Origin: Planctomycetota bacterium
GTDB lineage: Bacteria; Planctomycetota; Planctomycetia; Pirellulales; Pirellulaceae
Direction: 5' to 3'
DNA: 8,540 nucleotides
Assembly (NCBI GenBank): GCA_029259935.1
Contig: JAJDEH010000007.1
Coordinates: 1 to 8,540, forward strand
Shown: positions 1 through 5,523 of the stretch, piece after piece
Position numbering within the stretch: the first letter of the stretch is position 1
Layout of the letters: every line of letters begins with the position of its first letter
Made by a program: the position numbers and the translations under genes
The notes under the pieces: model-generated
Told to the model about the DNA's origin: nothing
Databases searched by the model: none
Seen by the model: the letters and a program-made list of their open reading frames with translations, nothing else

Positions 1-66
1 CTTCAGTTCATCACTGTACTCTCGCCGCTTCGAACGACGCTTCTTTCGAGTAGACTTCCGAGTCAT
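1..66 (-). CDS. IS3-type transposase OrfA, N-terminal 22 codons (runs off the left edge)
   Basis: Reading leftward from an ATG at 66-64 gives MTRKSTRKKRRSKRREYSDE followed by LK, open to the window edge. A very basic start followed by a Y-S-D-E-L-K type segment is how OrfA proteins of IS3-family elements begin (HTH_Tnp_1 helix-turn-helix, the DNA-binding subunit that is frameshift-fused to the DDE OrfB). The start is well supported: AGGAG (minus strand, 78-74) lies 7 bases before the ATG. Only 22 residues are visible, so the family call rests on this short stretch plus the IS-like end near base 140. Another small HTH protein with the same basic N-terminus cannot be excluded. Confidence 0.6.
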   Translation of the reverse strand, partial: MTRKSTRKKRRSKRREYSDELK

Positions 67-84
67 TGTTACACTCCTTTGCAA

Positions 85-105
85 TTAGTTTAGCGGCTAA
101 ACTAA
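85..105. promoter_or_regulatory. Perfect palindrome in the IS leader
   Basis: Bases 85-94 (TTAGTTTAGC) and 96-105 (GCTAAACTAA) are perfect 10-base inverted arms around one central G. The palindrome sits between the presumed IS end and the OrfA ribosome-binding site (78-74). It could be a transposase or repressor operator. Alternatively, it could form an RNA hairpin in transcripts entering from outside, which some IS elements use to damp transposase translation. The symmetry is seen; the role is inferred. Confidence 0.4.
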
Positions 106-140
106 GCACTTGGAGTGTCCGGCAATTCGGCGCCACCTCA

Positions 141-467
141 GGGCCTTCACGAGCGGATGGCGAGACCTTTGGATTTTGGAAGAGGCAGTTCAAAAATAAA
201 AAAGTTACAGAAGAGAAGTTAAGGGAAGTGCTTGGTCCTGAAGACGTTGCGAAAATAAAGAAGGACTTGAGAAAGAAGGAAATTGGTATTCATGAAAAGC
301 AGAAAATCATTGACCAAGCTGACAAATCAACGTCTAAAGCGGAGCGTGCCGGACAGGATCTTGCCGATGGGCTAATTACCCCCGAACAATATGACGAGAT
401 AATGATCCAAGAGGCAGAAATCCTAAAGGCACAAGAAATCGTTAGGGGTCAACAATTTGATGACTAA
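141..467 (+). pseudogene. 5'-truncated lysine-rich toxin-tip-like fragment upstream of a TPR gene
   Basis: The frame is open from base 54 (in-frame TAG at 51-53) to TAA at 465-467, but bases 54-140 appear to be IS end, so the original coding part probably starts near 141 and has lost its 5' end. No ATG start exists in frame before the middle of the ORF; the earliest alternative start is TTG at 66. The 108 visible residues begin GPSRADGETFGFW and become strongly charged and helical, with lysine/glutamate-rich stretches and no membrane segment. The segment LADGLITPEQYDEI resembles the short SHOCT-type helix-turn motif, a local resemblance only. It ends FDD, and its stop overlaps the TPR gene. 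By analogy with the Hint tip/TPR pair at 3123-5485, it is probably the C-terminal tip of a polymorphic toxin. I do not recognise its activity. Confidence 0.45.
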
Positions 468-1119
468 TCCGTCCAATCCAAAAGAAGAAATAGATCTACT
501 AACGGAGGCGATTCATGCCAACCCGGACAGTTCGAAACTGTCTAGTCTGTACATCAGACGCGGCGACTGCCACAGCAAACTTAAAAAACATTCCGAGGCT
601 GTCAGAGATTATTTAGAAGCTGTTGATACTGCCGAAAGTGACGACGAAGTGATTCATGTTAAAGCCTTGATTTCGCTTACGTTCTTGCAGCTAGACAACC
701 AGGAACACGGTTTGTGGTGGGCGTGTGCCGCCGTTGAACTAGATCGCGAGAATGCGGAAGGCCAATACGTTCTGGGGTTGAACTATTCTATCAGCGGGTT
801 TTTCGCGTTAGCAATCGAGGCGCTGGAGAAGACGATTGAACTGACCCCAGACAATTGGCCGGCGCACTTATTGCTAGGCAAGTGTCTACGTGAAGAGTGT
901 CGATTGCCGGAGTCCTTGGAGGTGCTGACCAAGTACGTGGATGCCAATCCAACCGATGCGAATGCGCTTTACGAACTCGGATGGACGACCCATGTTTCCC
1001 TGCAAATCACTGATCGCATTCCACTAGCTATCGCATTGTACGAAAGAGCTCTGGAGTGCGCCCCAACGCCGTCATTGCGACGTATGATCGAAAGAAAACA
1101 ATCGAGCCTAGTTGATTAA
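460..1119 (+). CDS. TPR-repeat protein, candidate immunity protein of the upstream tip
   Basis: This 219-residue, mostly helical protein is built of tetratricopeptide repeats at roughly residues 28-61, 65-98, 99-132, 133-166 and 167-205. The three middle units begin exactly 34 residues apart and carry typical positions (a G-x-x-Y/L pattern and A-I-x-x-L/Y...P). There is no signal peptide or membrane segment, so it is presumably cytoplasmic and binds protein. ATG 460 is chosen over the in-frame TTG at 457 as the stronger codon; AGGGG at 444-448 is a rather distant ribosome-binding site. The start overlaps the preceding stop by 8 bases, which suggests translational coupling. In toxin loci, a small gene coupled to the toxin's 3' end is normally the immunity gene, so that role is inferred from position. 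A chaperone or adaptor for the tip is the alternative. Confidence 0.72.
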   Translation: MTNPSNPKEEIDLLTEAIHANPDSSKLSSLYIRRGDCHSKLKKHSEAVRDYLEAVDTAESDDEVIHVKALISLTFLQLDNQEHGLWWACAAVELDRENAEGQYVLGLNYSISGFFALAIEALEKTIELTPDNWPAHLLLGKCLREECRLPESLEVLTKYVDANPTDANALYELGWTTHVSLQITDRIPLAIALYERALECAPTPSLRRMIERKQSSLVD

Positions 1120-1123
1120 AGAG

Positions 1124-1152
1124 ATCCCCTTTTTGAAAGGCAGAGAAAGGGC
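1124..1152. repeat. Possible solo remnant of the 1499-1829 / 2433-2762 element ends
   Basis: GATCCCCTTTTTGAAAGG followed by CAGAGAAAGGGC brings together a piece like the right terminus of the 330-bp elements (TGTCCCCTTTTT) and a piece like their left terminus (CCAGAGAAAGGGGAC). The reverse complement of 1136-1152 also resembles the right flank of the second copy. This may be a solo REP-like hairpin left by the same transposition system. The matches are short and imperfect. Confidence 0.3.
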
Positions 1153-1154
1153 AG

Positions 1155-1177
1155 AAGAAACGGGGCCATCGTTTCTT
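1155..1177. repeat. REP-type hairpin A, immediately before the first YD-repeat remnant
   Basis: AAGAAACG (1155-1162) and CGTTTCTT (1170-1177) are perfect 8-base arms around a 7-base loop. The same kind of hairpin sits at 5491-5513, and both are followed by TTGAC and then YD-repeat sequence. The site lies 36 bases after the TPR stop and could also slow or end transcription, but there is no clean run of T after the stem. Confidence 0.6.
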
Positions 1178-1185
1178 GACCGCAG

Positions 1186-1498
1186 GTCATCACGGAAACG
1201 AACGAGCTGAACAAGAGCCGGGACTTTGAATATGACGCGGCCGGCAACCTGACCGAGCAAACCGACCGCAACGGCCGCGTCAGCCAGTTCGAGTACGACA
1301 ATCTGCACCGGTTGATCGGCGAAGAGTGGCTCAATAGCAGCCAAACGGTCATCTACGACGCCACCTTCGCTTACGACGCGGCCAGCCGGCTCACCGCGGC
1401 CGACGACTTTTCGGATTACGCGTTAACGTACGACAACTTGGGCCGTCGCACGCAAATCGACAATACGGGAACGGCCGATCAGCCTGACGTCATCCTGG
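1186..1498 (+). pseudogene. Orphan Rhs/YD-repeat remnant A
   Basis: The frame reads VITETNELNKS, then YD-repeat units: FEYDAAGNLTEQTDRNG, FEYDNLHRLIGEEW, FAYDAASRLT, LTYDNLGRRTQ. These are the Y-D-x-x-G/N-R-L-x pattern of RHS repeats, which form the large shell that encapsulates a C-terminal toxin. There is no N-terminus: the frame opens directly after a TGA at 1177-1179 at the foot of the hairpin. It is cut after ...DQPDVIL at about 1498, where the 330-bp element begins, and the ORF then runs to a TAG at 1549-1551 inside the element. About 104 residues remain of a protein that normally has well over a thousand. It is not a functional gene, but it is usable homology for recombination with remnant B (5524-5839), about 91 percent identical by my hand count. 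Confidence 0.82.
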
Positions 1499-1829
1499 CC
1501 CAGAGAAAGGGGACATTCTACTTTATTGACGAGAGTTGCTGGGTTTGCTAGTTTGAAGGCATGTCAAGAACGTCGCGAGCCTCCGTGGGGAACATTTGTT
1601 ATCACGTACTCAATCGTGGTAATGCGCGGGGAGTCGTCTTTCACAAGGACGGCGACGATGCTTTTTTCTCAAACTTCTCGAATGCCCTCCGCGATTGCAT
1701 CGCCCGCGGGACGCCCTACGGAAGCGAGCGCAGGCAGAAGCAAACTGCGCGTCGCCTGGGCCTCGAATCCTCACTCCGCCCCCGAGCGCGCCCTCGAAAG
1801 AAATGAAAACGTAGCATGTCCCCTTTCTT
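1499..1829 (+). mobile_element. Non-autonomous element from a deleted REP-associated tyrosine transposase, copy 1
   Basis: The left end CCCAGAGAAAGGGGACATTC and right end GCATGTCCCCTTTCTT form near-perfect inverted termini. Inside, an ORF at 1561-1806 encodes an 81-residue chimera. It has the N-terminus typical of REP-associated Y1 transposases (MSRTSRASVGNICYHVLNRG) joined to their C-terminus (GTPYGSERRQKQTARRLGLE, then SSLRPRARPRKK and a stop). The roughly 150-residue middle, which holds the HUH metal-binding histidines and the catalytic tyrosine, is missing, so it cannot transpose on its own. The left junction is sharp: remnant B continues CATCCTGG|ACAGCGAG where this copy reads CATCCTGG|CCCAGAGA. 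The sequence after the right end is not YD-repeat, so the flanking DNA was rearranged after or during insertion. Confidence 0.75.
1561..1806 (+). pseudogene. Internally deleted Y1 (REP-associated) transposase, copy 1
   Basis: ATG 1561 to TGA 1804-1806 gives 81 residues, against roughly 220-240 for intact planctomycete relatives (recalled length). The first 33 or so residues match the family start (SRASVGNICYHVLNRGNARG, then VFHKDGD) and the last 35 match the family end. The bridge DAFFSNFSNALRDCIA is out of the original frame: a one-base deletion relative to copy 2 in the T-run near 1667-1673 brings both halves into one frame. No HxH pair or catalytic tyrosine helix is present. The peptide may be made but is not expected to be catalytic; its DNA-binding ends could in principle still occupy REP hairpins. 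Confidence 0.7.
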
Positions 1830-1869
1830 GAACCTTTGATTGAACTTCCAGGTATGTGAGAGGCCGTTC

Positions 1870-2292
1870 ATGCACATACGACGATTGAATGAGCCGCTGT
1901 TCGAGCTGGATGAGGAGCATCCGGCTCGAGAATTTCTAGAAGCATTCATTGAGTGCAGACGACTATGTATTGGTCAAGAGCTTCCATTGCCTTTTGGGAA
2001 CGGCCTCGATCAACGTTGGTGGTCTTCCATCGACAACAAAGAATGGACGTTTTCCGGTTTTGCGTACGCATATTTGGCCGTCGATGTTGTGCTTGACGGG
2101 TGGCTTTCCAGTGTGCCCTATCTGACAGAATCGGAGAAGTTAGCGATCGAGAGGCTTCCCCGCGTAATCGCGCTTGTGACCGAATGCCAGGATGCCGCGA
2201 AAGCCGACGGTAATGACGCTGTACTGCAGTTGGCAGAGATCGCTGAAAAAGCACTGTCGCACTGGAAGCGCTGCATTGAATCCCGTGTGTGA
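1870..2292 (+). CDS. Unrecognised 140-residue protein, possible orphan immunity protein
   Basis: From ATG 1870 the protein reads MHIRRLNEPLFELDEEHPAR and ends CIESRV at TGA 2290-2292. An upstream in-frame TTG at 1840 adds ten residues (MNFQVCERPF) but lies directly against the mobile-element end. No clear ribosome-binding site precedes either start. The chain is soluble, mildly acidic and tryptophan-containing (DQRWWSSIDNKEW), with a helical second half; it has no signal peptide, membrane segment or catalytic motif I can name. Its size and placement among toxin tips and immunity genes suggest an immunity gene whose toxin partner is gone, but this is by context only. It lies between two direct copies of the 330-bp element, so it may be carried or deletable cargo. 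Confidence 0.5.
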   Translation: MHIRRLNEPLFELDEEHPAREFLEAFIECRRLCIGQELPLPFGNGLDQRWWSSIDNKEWTFSGFAYAYLAVDVVLDGWLSSVPYLTESEKLAIERLPRVIALVTECQDAAKADGNDAVLQLAEIAEKALSHWKRCIESRV

Positions 2293-2432
2293 AGCCGCTA
2301 ACCAGAGCGTGAGTTTTGGTACGCATCGGTCAATTCTCACTTGAAAACATCTGTTACCGACCGAATTGTCATCGGAGTTTTTTGCCGAATTATCGCTGTA
2401 TAAATTTTGTGGGTCGTAGGGTCGCTTTGGGG
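2293..2432. other. Intergenic stretch between the small orphan gene and element copy 2
   Basis: No coding frame stands out. The only structure seen is a short CCGA/TCGG stem (2361-2364 and 2372-2375) followed within two bases by TTTTTT (2378-2383). It could be a weak terminator for the preceding gene, but a 4-base stem is too short to rely on. Confidence 0.3.
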
Positions 2433-2762
2433 CCCAGAGAAAGGGGACATGCTACTTTATTGACGAGAGTTGCTGGGTTTGCTAGTTTGAAGGCATGTCA
2501 AGAACGTCGCGAGCCTCCGTGGGGAACATTTGTTATCACGTACTTAACCGGGGTAATGCGCGGGGAGTCGCCTTTCACAAGGACGAAGACTATGCTTCTT
2601 TTCTCGAACTTCTCGAAAGCCCTTCGCGATTGCATCGCCCGCGGGACGCCCTACGGAAGCGAGCGCTGGCAGAAGCAAACCTCGCGTCGCCTGGGTCTCG
2701 AATCCTCACTCCGCCCGAGGTCGCCCTCGAAAGAAATCAAAAAAGTAGCATGTCCCCTTTTT
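2433..2762 (+). mobile_element. Non-autonomous element from a deleted REP-associated tyrosine transposase, copy 2
   Basis: This is the same element as 1499-1829, in the same orientation and roughly 93 percent identical by eye. Its left end CCCAGAGAAAGGGGACATGC and right end GTAGCATGTCCCCTTTTT are inverted. Its transposase halves are in different frames. The N-terminal half starts at ATG 2495 and keeps the better version of the family motif (FHKDEDYASFLELLE). The C-terminal half (CIARGTPYGSERWQKQTSRR then LGLESSLRPR) is in another frame, and its stop codon is mutated (TGA to TCA) with a small indel before it. It is inactive by itself. The N-terminal frame happens to stay open into the pretoxin segment downstream; that is read-through, not a real fusion gene. 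Confidence 0.75.
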
Positions 2763-2785
2763 CTGCCTGTCTACTCGGGCCTCGC

Positions 2786-3165
2786 ATGACTACAGAGGAG
2801 TTCACCGAGAATTGGCCCGAACTCCTGTTGTCCCAGACGGCTGTGGACGACGTGTTGATGGCGGGGATTGAAATCGGTACAGAGATTACGGGAACAGATC
2901 CCGTCGGAGACCTGCTCCCTCATGACCGTAAGGGAGAGACTTTTCGTTCTGGTAGCATGGCGATAGATTTCGCAATTTCGATTGGGACAACAGGGGGGTT
3001 GCCAGATGACTGGGCGGATTATTTTGGACCGCATACACGCGTTGAGGACCTGTCAACAGAAATAGAAGACGGAACGTTTGCTTACAAGGTCGGGAACGCG
3101 ACAAGTGACGGTGTGATGGTCGTTGTCACCGAGGGTATGGCGAAGGGTACACGGACAAGAAGGGG
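2786..3165 (+). pseudogene. Pretoxin-like segment of an Rhs/Hint toxin, frameshifted from its Hint domain
   Basis: The frame from ATG 2786 reads MTTEEFTENWPELLLSQTAV and continues with a helical, alanine/glycine-containing region (AIDFAISIGTTGGLPDDWAD, later EIEDGTFAYKVGNATSDGVM). This has the feel of the linker that lies between the YD-repeat shell and the Hint domain in planctomycete toxins. No ribosome-binding site precedes the ATG, and mobile-element DNA lies 23 bases upstream, so the true N-terminus has been lost. Removing a single G from the GGGG at 3162-3165 would join this frame to the Hint ORF (...GTRTRR-VRIESADGSPRGL). The break is therefore either a real one-base frameshift or a sequence error. 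Confidence 0.5.
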
Positions 3166-4733
3166 TTCGCATCGAATCCGCCGACGGATCACCGCGCGGC
3201 CTCAATCCTACTCACCAATGCTTTGTCGCGGGAACCCTCGTGTTAATGGATGGCGCCCACCAGCAGGCGGGGTCTACTGAAACCTCACTGGGATTCCTTG
3301 ATTCGCTGAATTGGCCAACCATTGTCTACGCGATGGCGACCATACCGGTCGGATTTCTGTGCTTCATGTCGACCCAATCCGAAAAACGTACGCAACGCAA
3401 GCGAAAAGAGACTGCTAGAGGGTCTCGCTTTTGTCCGAACCGTAACACCAATGTGGGCGGGCCGTTGCAGAACAATGGCATATTGGGCAATCCTCCTAAA
3501 CGCAACGAGCAACCGAAAACTACGTCAACTGATGACTCCAGCCCACTCGATGCACACAGCAGCAAACAAGGCGGAAAAATGGTCGATCTATGGACACAAC
3601 CCAGTTTGGCGGCACAGCGAACCAATTTGATCAAAAAGACCGGAGTCCGAGCAATTGCTGTTGAACCGCAAGAACGAGTTGATTTGGCGCAGATGCCTCC
3701 AGCGAAGCCGGCCCGAACCAATCACTACCACGGAGCGAAGCCCAGATTGCAGTGCTTATTCTGGTTGGCCGCTTGGATGGTCCTGGGTTTCGCCCTCTTC
3801 GGCTACGGCGTGTTTTCGTCAACTCCCGGCGGGGGCGACTCAAGCGTGTCCCTATCGCCGGATGTCACCACTCTCGCCAAACCGATCGAGGAAATCCAAG
3901 TTGGTGAGCGAGTGCAATTTGCTCGGAATCCGGGCGAGCCATTTGATAACTCACTCGGAACCAAAGTTGACCCGTCAACTTGGAGAAGAATCTCACTACG
4001 GGCGTACAAGGACAGTGGCGACAAGGCGGACATTGTTCTGCTCCGGCCGAAGTGGTGGCTGGATGAGCGGCTCGACACTAAACGGGGCACGTTGACTCTT
4101 GCCGTCCCAGAATTAAACATCTTTGAGCCGGCCAAAGTACTCTCTGTTGAGCCGTGTCCACCAATTTCAGATGGTGCCGGCGGAGTTGTCATTGCCACTT
4201 TCCATCACTGGTCACCCGACACTGTAAACGTCCATATCAAAGGGGTTGATCGCCCGATTCGGTGTACGCCTGATCATACTTTTTGGTCTTCGGATCGCCG
4301 GGAGTTTGTGGAAGCTCAACATTTGAATCAAGGCGAATTGGTTCAAGGTGAACATTCTGAGTACCAAATTGGCAGGATCGCGCGTATCAATGAGCCGATC
4401 GAGGTGTTCAATTTGGAGATTCATGGGCAACATGTGTACCAGGTTTCAGAGTTCGGCGTCTTGGTCCACAATATGCCAACAGGGGGACCCAAGAAGCGGA
4501 AGATTCGGGACCTTGATCCTAGCGATATTACTGAAGAGATGATACTGGACGAAGATCTGTTCGACGTCAAAGATATAGATGATTGGTTTCACGAAGTCGA
4601 ACAAAACTTGACTCCCGAGCAACGTCGGGCCGTCGATGAGTGGATAAACACTCGACGGGCACGAGATCCAAACTGGAACATCGACAACAACGATCCCACC
4701 TGGCAAGACTACGACGAACTATTCAACGACTAG
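3123..4733 (+). CDS. Hint-domain polymorphic toxin C-terminal part with membrane-anchored insert and 86-residue acidic tip
   Basis: Numbering from the TTG at 3123 (probably not the true start; see the frameshift at 3162-3165), Hint block A is QCFVAGTLVLMDG with nucleophile Cys33. An unusual insert of about 200 residues follows. It carries two hydrophobic segments, about 64-82 (WPTIVYAMATIPVGFLCFM) and 211-231 (CLFWLAAWMVLGFALFGYGV), around a basic, low-complexity loop. The Hint fold resumes at PIEEIQVGERV (254-264) and shows the block-B T-x-x-H in CTPDHTFW, block F in FNLEIHGQHVYQV, and the terminal VHN at 448-450. These are the residues used for Hint self-cleavage after Asn, which would release residues 451-536. 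That tip has 24 acidic and 11 basic residues and no fold I recognise. The insert layout matches a planctomycete toxin family as I recall it. The YD-repeat shell and delivery region are absent. Confidence 0.75.
   Translation: MSPRVWRRVHGQEGVRIESADGSPRGLNPTHQCFVAGTLVLMDGAHQQAGSTETSLGFLDSLNWPTIVYAMATIPVGFLCFMSTQSEKRTQRKRKETARGSRFCPNRNTNVGGPLQNNGILGNPPKRNEQPKTTSTDDSSPLDAHSSKQGGKMVDLWTQPSLAAQRTNLIKKTGVRAIAVEPQERVDLAQMPPAKPARTNHYHGAKPRLQCLFWLAAWMVLGFALFGYGVFSSTPGGGDSSVSLSPDVTTLAKPIEEIQVGERVQFARNPGEPFDNSLGTKVDPSTWRRISLRAYKDSGDKADIVLLRPKWWLDERLDTKRGTLTLAVPELNIFEPAKVLSVEPCPPISDGAGGVVIATFHHWSPDTVNVHIKGVDRPIRCTPDHTFWSSDRREFVEAQHLNQGELVQGEHSEYQIGRIARINEPIEVFNLEIHGQHVYQVSEFGVLVHNMPTGGPKKRKIRDLDPSDITEEMILDEDLFDVKDIDDWFHEVEQNLTPEQRRAVDEWINTRRARDPNWNIDNNDPTWQDYDELFND
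4473..4733 (+). other. Toxin-tip region released by Hint cleavage (86 residues, acidic, unrecognised)
   Basis: The tip begins directly after the Hint-terminal VHN with MPTGGPKKRKIRDLDPSD. A basic PKKRK cluster is followed by an acidic helical stretch (EEMILDEDLFDVKDIDDWF), a probable helix pair (LTPEQRRAVDEWINTRRARD) and an aromatic/acidic tail ending DELFND. There is no cysteine and only one histidine (in DDWFHEVEQ). I see no nuclease, deaminase, ADP-ribosyltransferase or peptidase signature. Position says toxin; the composition would also suit an inhibitor or adaptor, so the activity is open. Confidence 0.5.
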
Positions 4734-4741
4734 ACAACGAC

Positions 4742-5485
4742 ATGGATTGTGCTGTGTATCCGGAGATTCCAAAACGATTTCACAATAGAGAGGGGTTTGA
4801 CGAGTACATCGGCATATCCATCGATGTACTCGAGAGCCTACACTCTAAAGGGAGGTACTCGGCTGAAGCATTGAGATTGAACGAGTTGGTTTTCAACGTA
4901 TTCTCGATAAAGCGCGACTGGGATCTATGTATCGAGTATTGTGAGCTTTGGCTCTCACGGATCCCTCCTATTCCAGATGACTACATAGGTGGACCTTATC
5001 TCCCGACCGTCTACTATTCCAAGGCGCTAATGAAAAAAGGAGATTTCACCACCGCTGAGGGATTTGCAAAACGTGCGATCGATTTGAGCCGACGGATTTC
5101 GGACAATCCTTTGGGGCTGACCAAGCAGAATTCTCTGGTTCAAGCAGTGTGTTACTATGGCACAATCTTGGCGAAGCAGGGCAGGTACGATGAAGCCGTA
5201 AATGAAATCCAATCTATCAAGGATGAAGTTGCCGGGGCGGAAAACTATGGACAGCTGTTCTTTGTTCTCGCTGGTATTCATCGGAAACGCGAAATGCTCA
5301 ACCAGGCACTGGACTTCGTCGACGAAGCGATTGCTCATCTAGCGAGCGTGGACAAACTGCCAAAATTGAGGGATAGGGCGTGCAAACTGAAGGTCACAAT
5401 ACTTGAGGAACTTGACGGCAGAGCTGTACTTGACGATACGAGCCCTGGCGAGTCACAGCTTGAAGGCGATGAAGACTACATTTAG
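4742..5485 (+). CDS. TPR-like helical repeat protein, candidate immunity protein of the Hint tip
   Basis: ATG 4742 is the first start after the toxin stop (TAG 4731-4733), leaving 8 bases between them. No good Shine-Dalgarno is visible, so re-initiation after the toxin is likely. The 247-residue protein has helical-hairpin repeats of TPR type at about residues 87-120 (LPTVYYSKALMKKGDFTTAE...), 133-166 (VQAVCYYGTILAKQGRYDEA...) and 170-203 (LFFVLAGIHRKREMLNQALD...), with less regular hairpins before residue 75. The C-terminus is acidic (ESQLEGDEDYI). There is no signal peptide or membrane segment, so it is presumably cytoplasmic. It is not obviously similar to the TPR protein at 460-1119 beyond the repeat class. 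Context makes it the cognate immunity protein; a chaperone role is the alternative. Confidence 0.72.
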   Translation: MDCAVYPEIPKRFHNREGFDEYIGISIDVLESLHSKGRYSAEALRLNELVFNVFSIKRDWDLCIEYCELWLSRIPPIPDDYIGGPYLPTVYYSKALMKKGDFTTAEGFAKRAIDLSRRISDNPLGLTKQNSLVQAVCYYGTILAKQGRYDEAVNEIQSIKDEVAGAENYGQLFFVLAGIHRKREMLNQALDFVDEAIAHLASVDKLPKLRDRACKLKVTILEELDGRAVLDDTSPGESQLEGDEDYI

Positions 5486-5490
5486 GAGCG

Positions 5491-5513
5491 GAAACGGTGT
5501 CAGGAACCGTTTC
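5491..5513. repeat. REP-type hairpin B, immediately before the second YD-repeat remnant
   Basis: GAAACGGT (5491-5498) and ACCGTTTC (5506-5513) are perfect arms around a 7-base loop. It begins 6 bases after the second TPR gene. TTGAC follows, and then YD-repeat sequence, exactly as after hairpin A, although the stem's inner bases and the loop differ. It resembles the short palindromes mobilised by REP-associated tyrosine transposases, apparently a different REP family from the AAAGGGGACAT ends of the 330-bp elements. Confidence 0.65.
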
Positions 5514-5523
5514 TTGACGGCGG

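Larger units (their letters stand above)
1..140 (-). mobile_element. Left part of an IS3-family-like insertion sequence, end near base 140
   Basis: Upstream of the OrfA start, the minus strand begins TGAGGTGGCGCC at about base 140 and continues through a GGACACTCC motif. TG-initiated ends and a GGACACT-like block are common in IS3-family termini (recalled from the family, not compared here). The plus-strand toxin-tip frame becomes recognisable just outside this point, which fits an insertion boundary. The other end, OrfB and any target duplication lie outside the window, so the exact boundary is an estimate. Confidence 0.45.

Noticed and set aside
1108..1352. Two 78-codon minus-strand frames opposite YD remnant A
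   Set aside because: They are antisense shadows of the YD-repeat coding sequence. One of them recurs opposite remnant B (5394-5690) only because the plus-strand sequence is duplicated.
1499..2762. Active IS200/REP-associated transposases
   Set aside because: Both copies lack the central region with the HUH histidines and catalytic tyrosine, and copy 2 is also frame-broken and has lost its stop codon.
2495..3280. A 261-codon open frame starting at the transposase ATG of element copy 2
   Set aside because: It joins the transposase N-terminus, out-of-frame element DNA, the pretoxin segment and, after about 3165, a frame abandoned by the Hint coding sequence. It is accidental read-through, not a gene.
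1155..5513. Hairpins A and B as a CRISPR-like or regularly spaced repeat array
   Set aside because: They are only two single hairpins more than 4 kb apart, each tied to an rhs remnant, with no spacer series.
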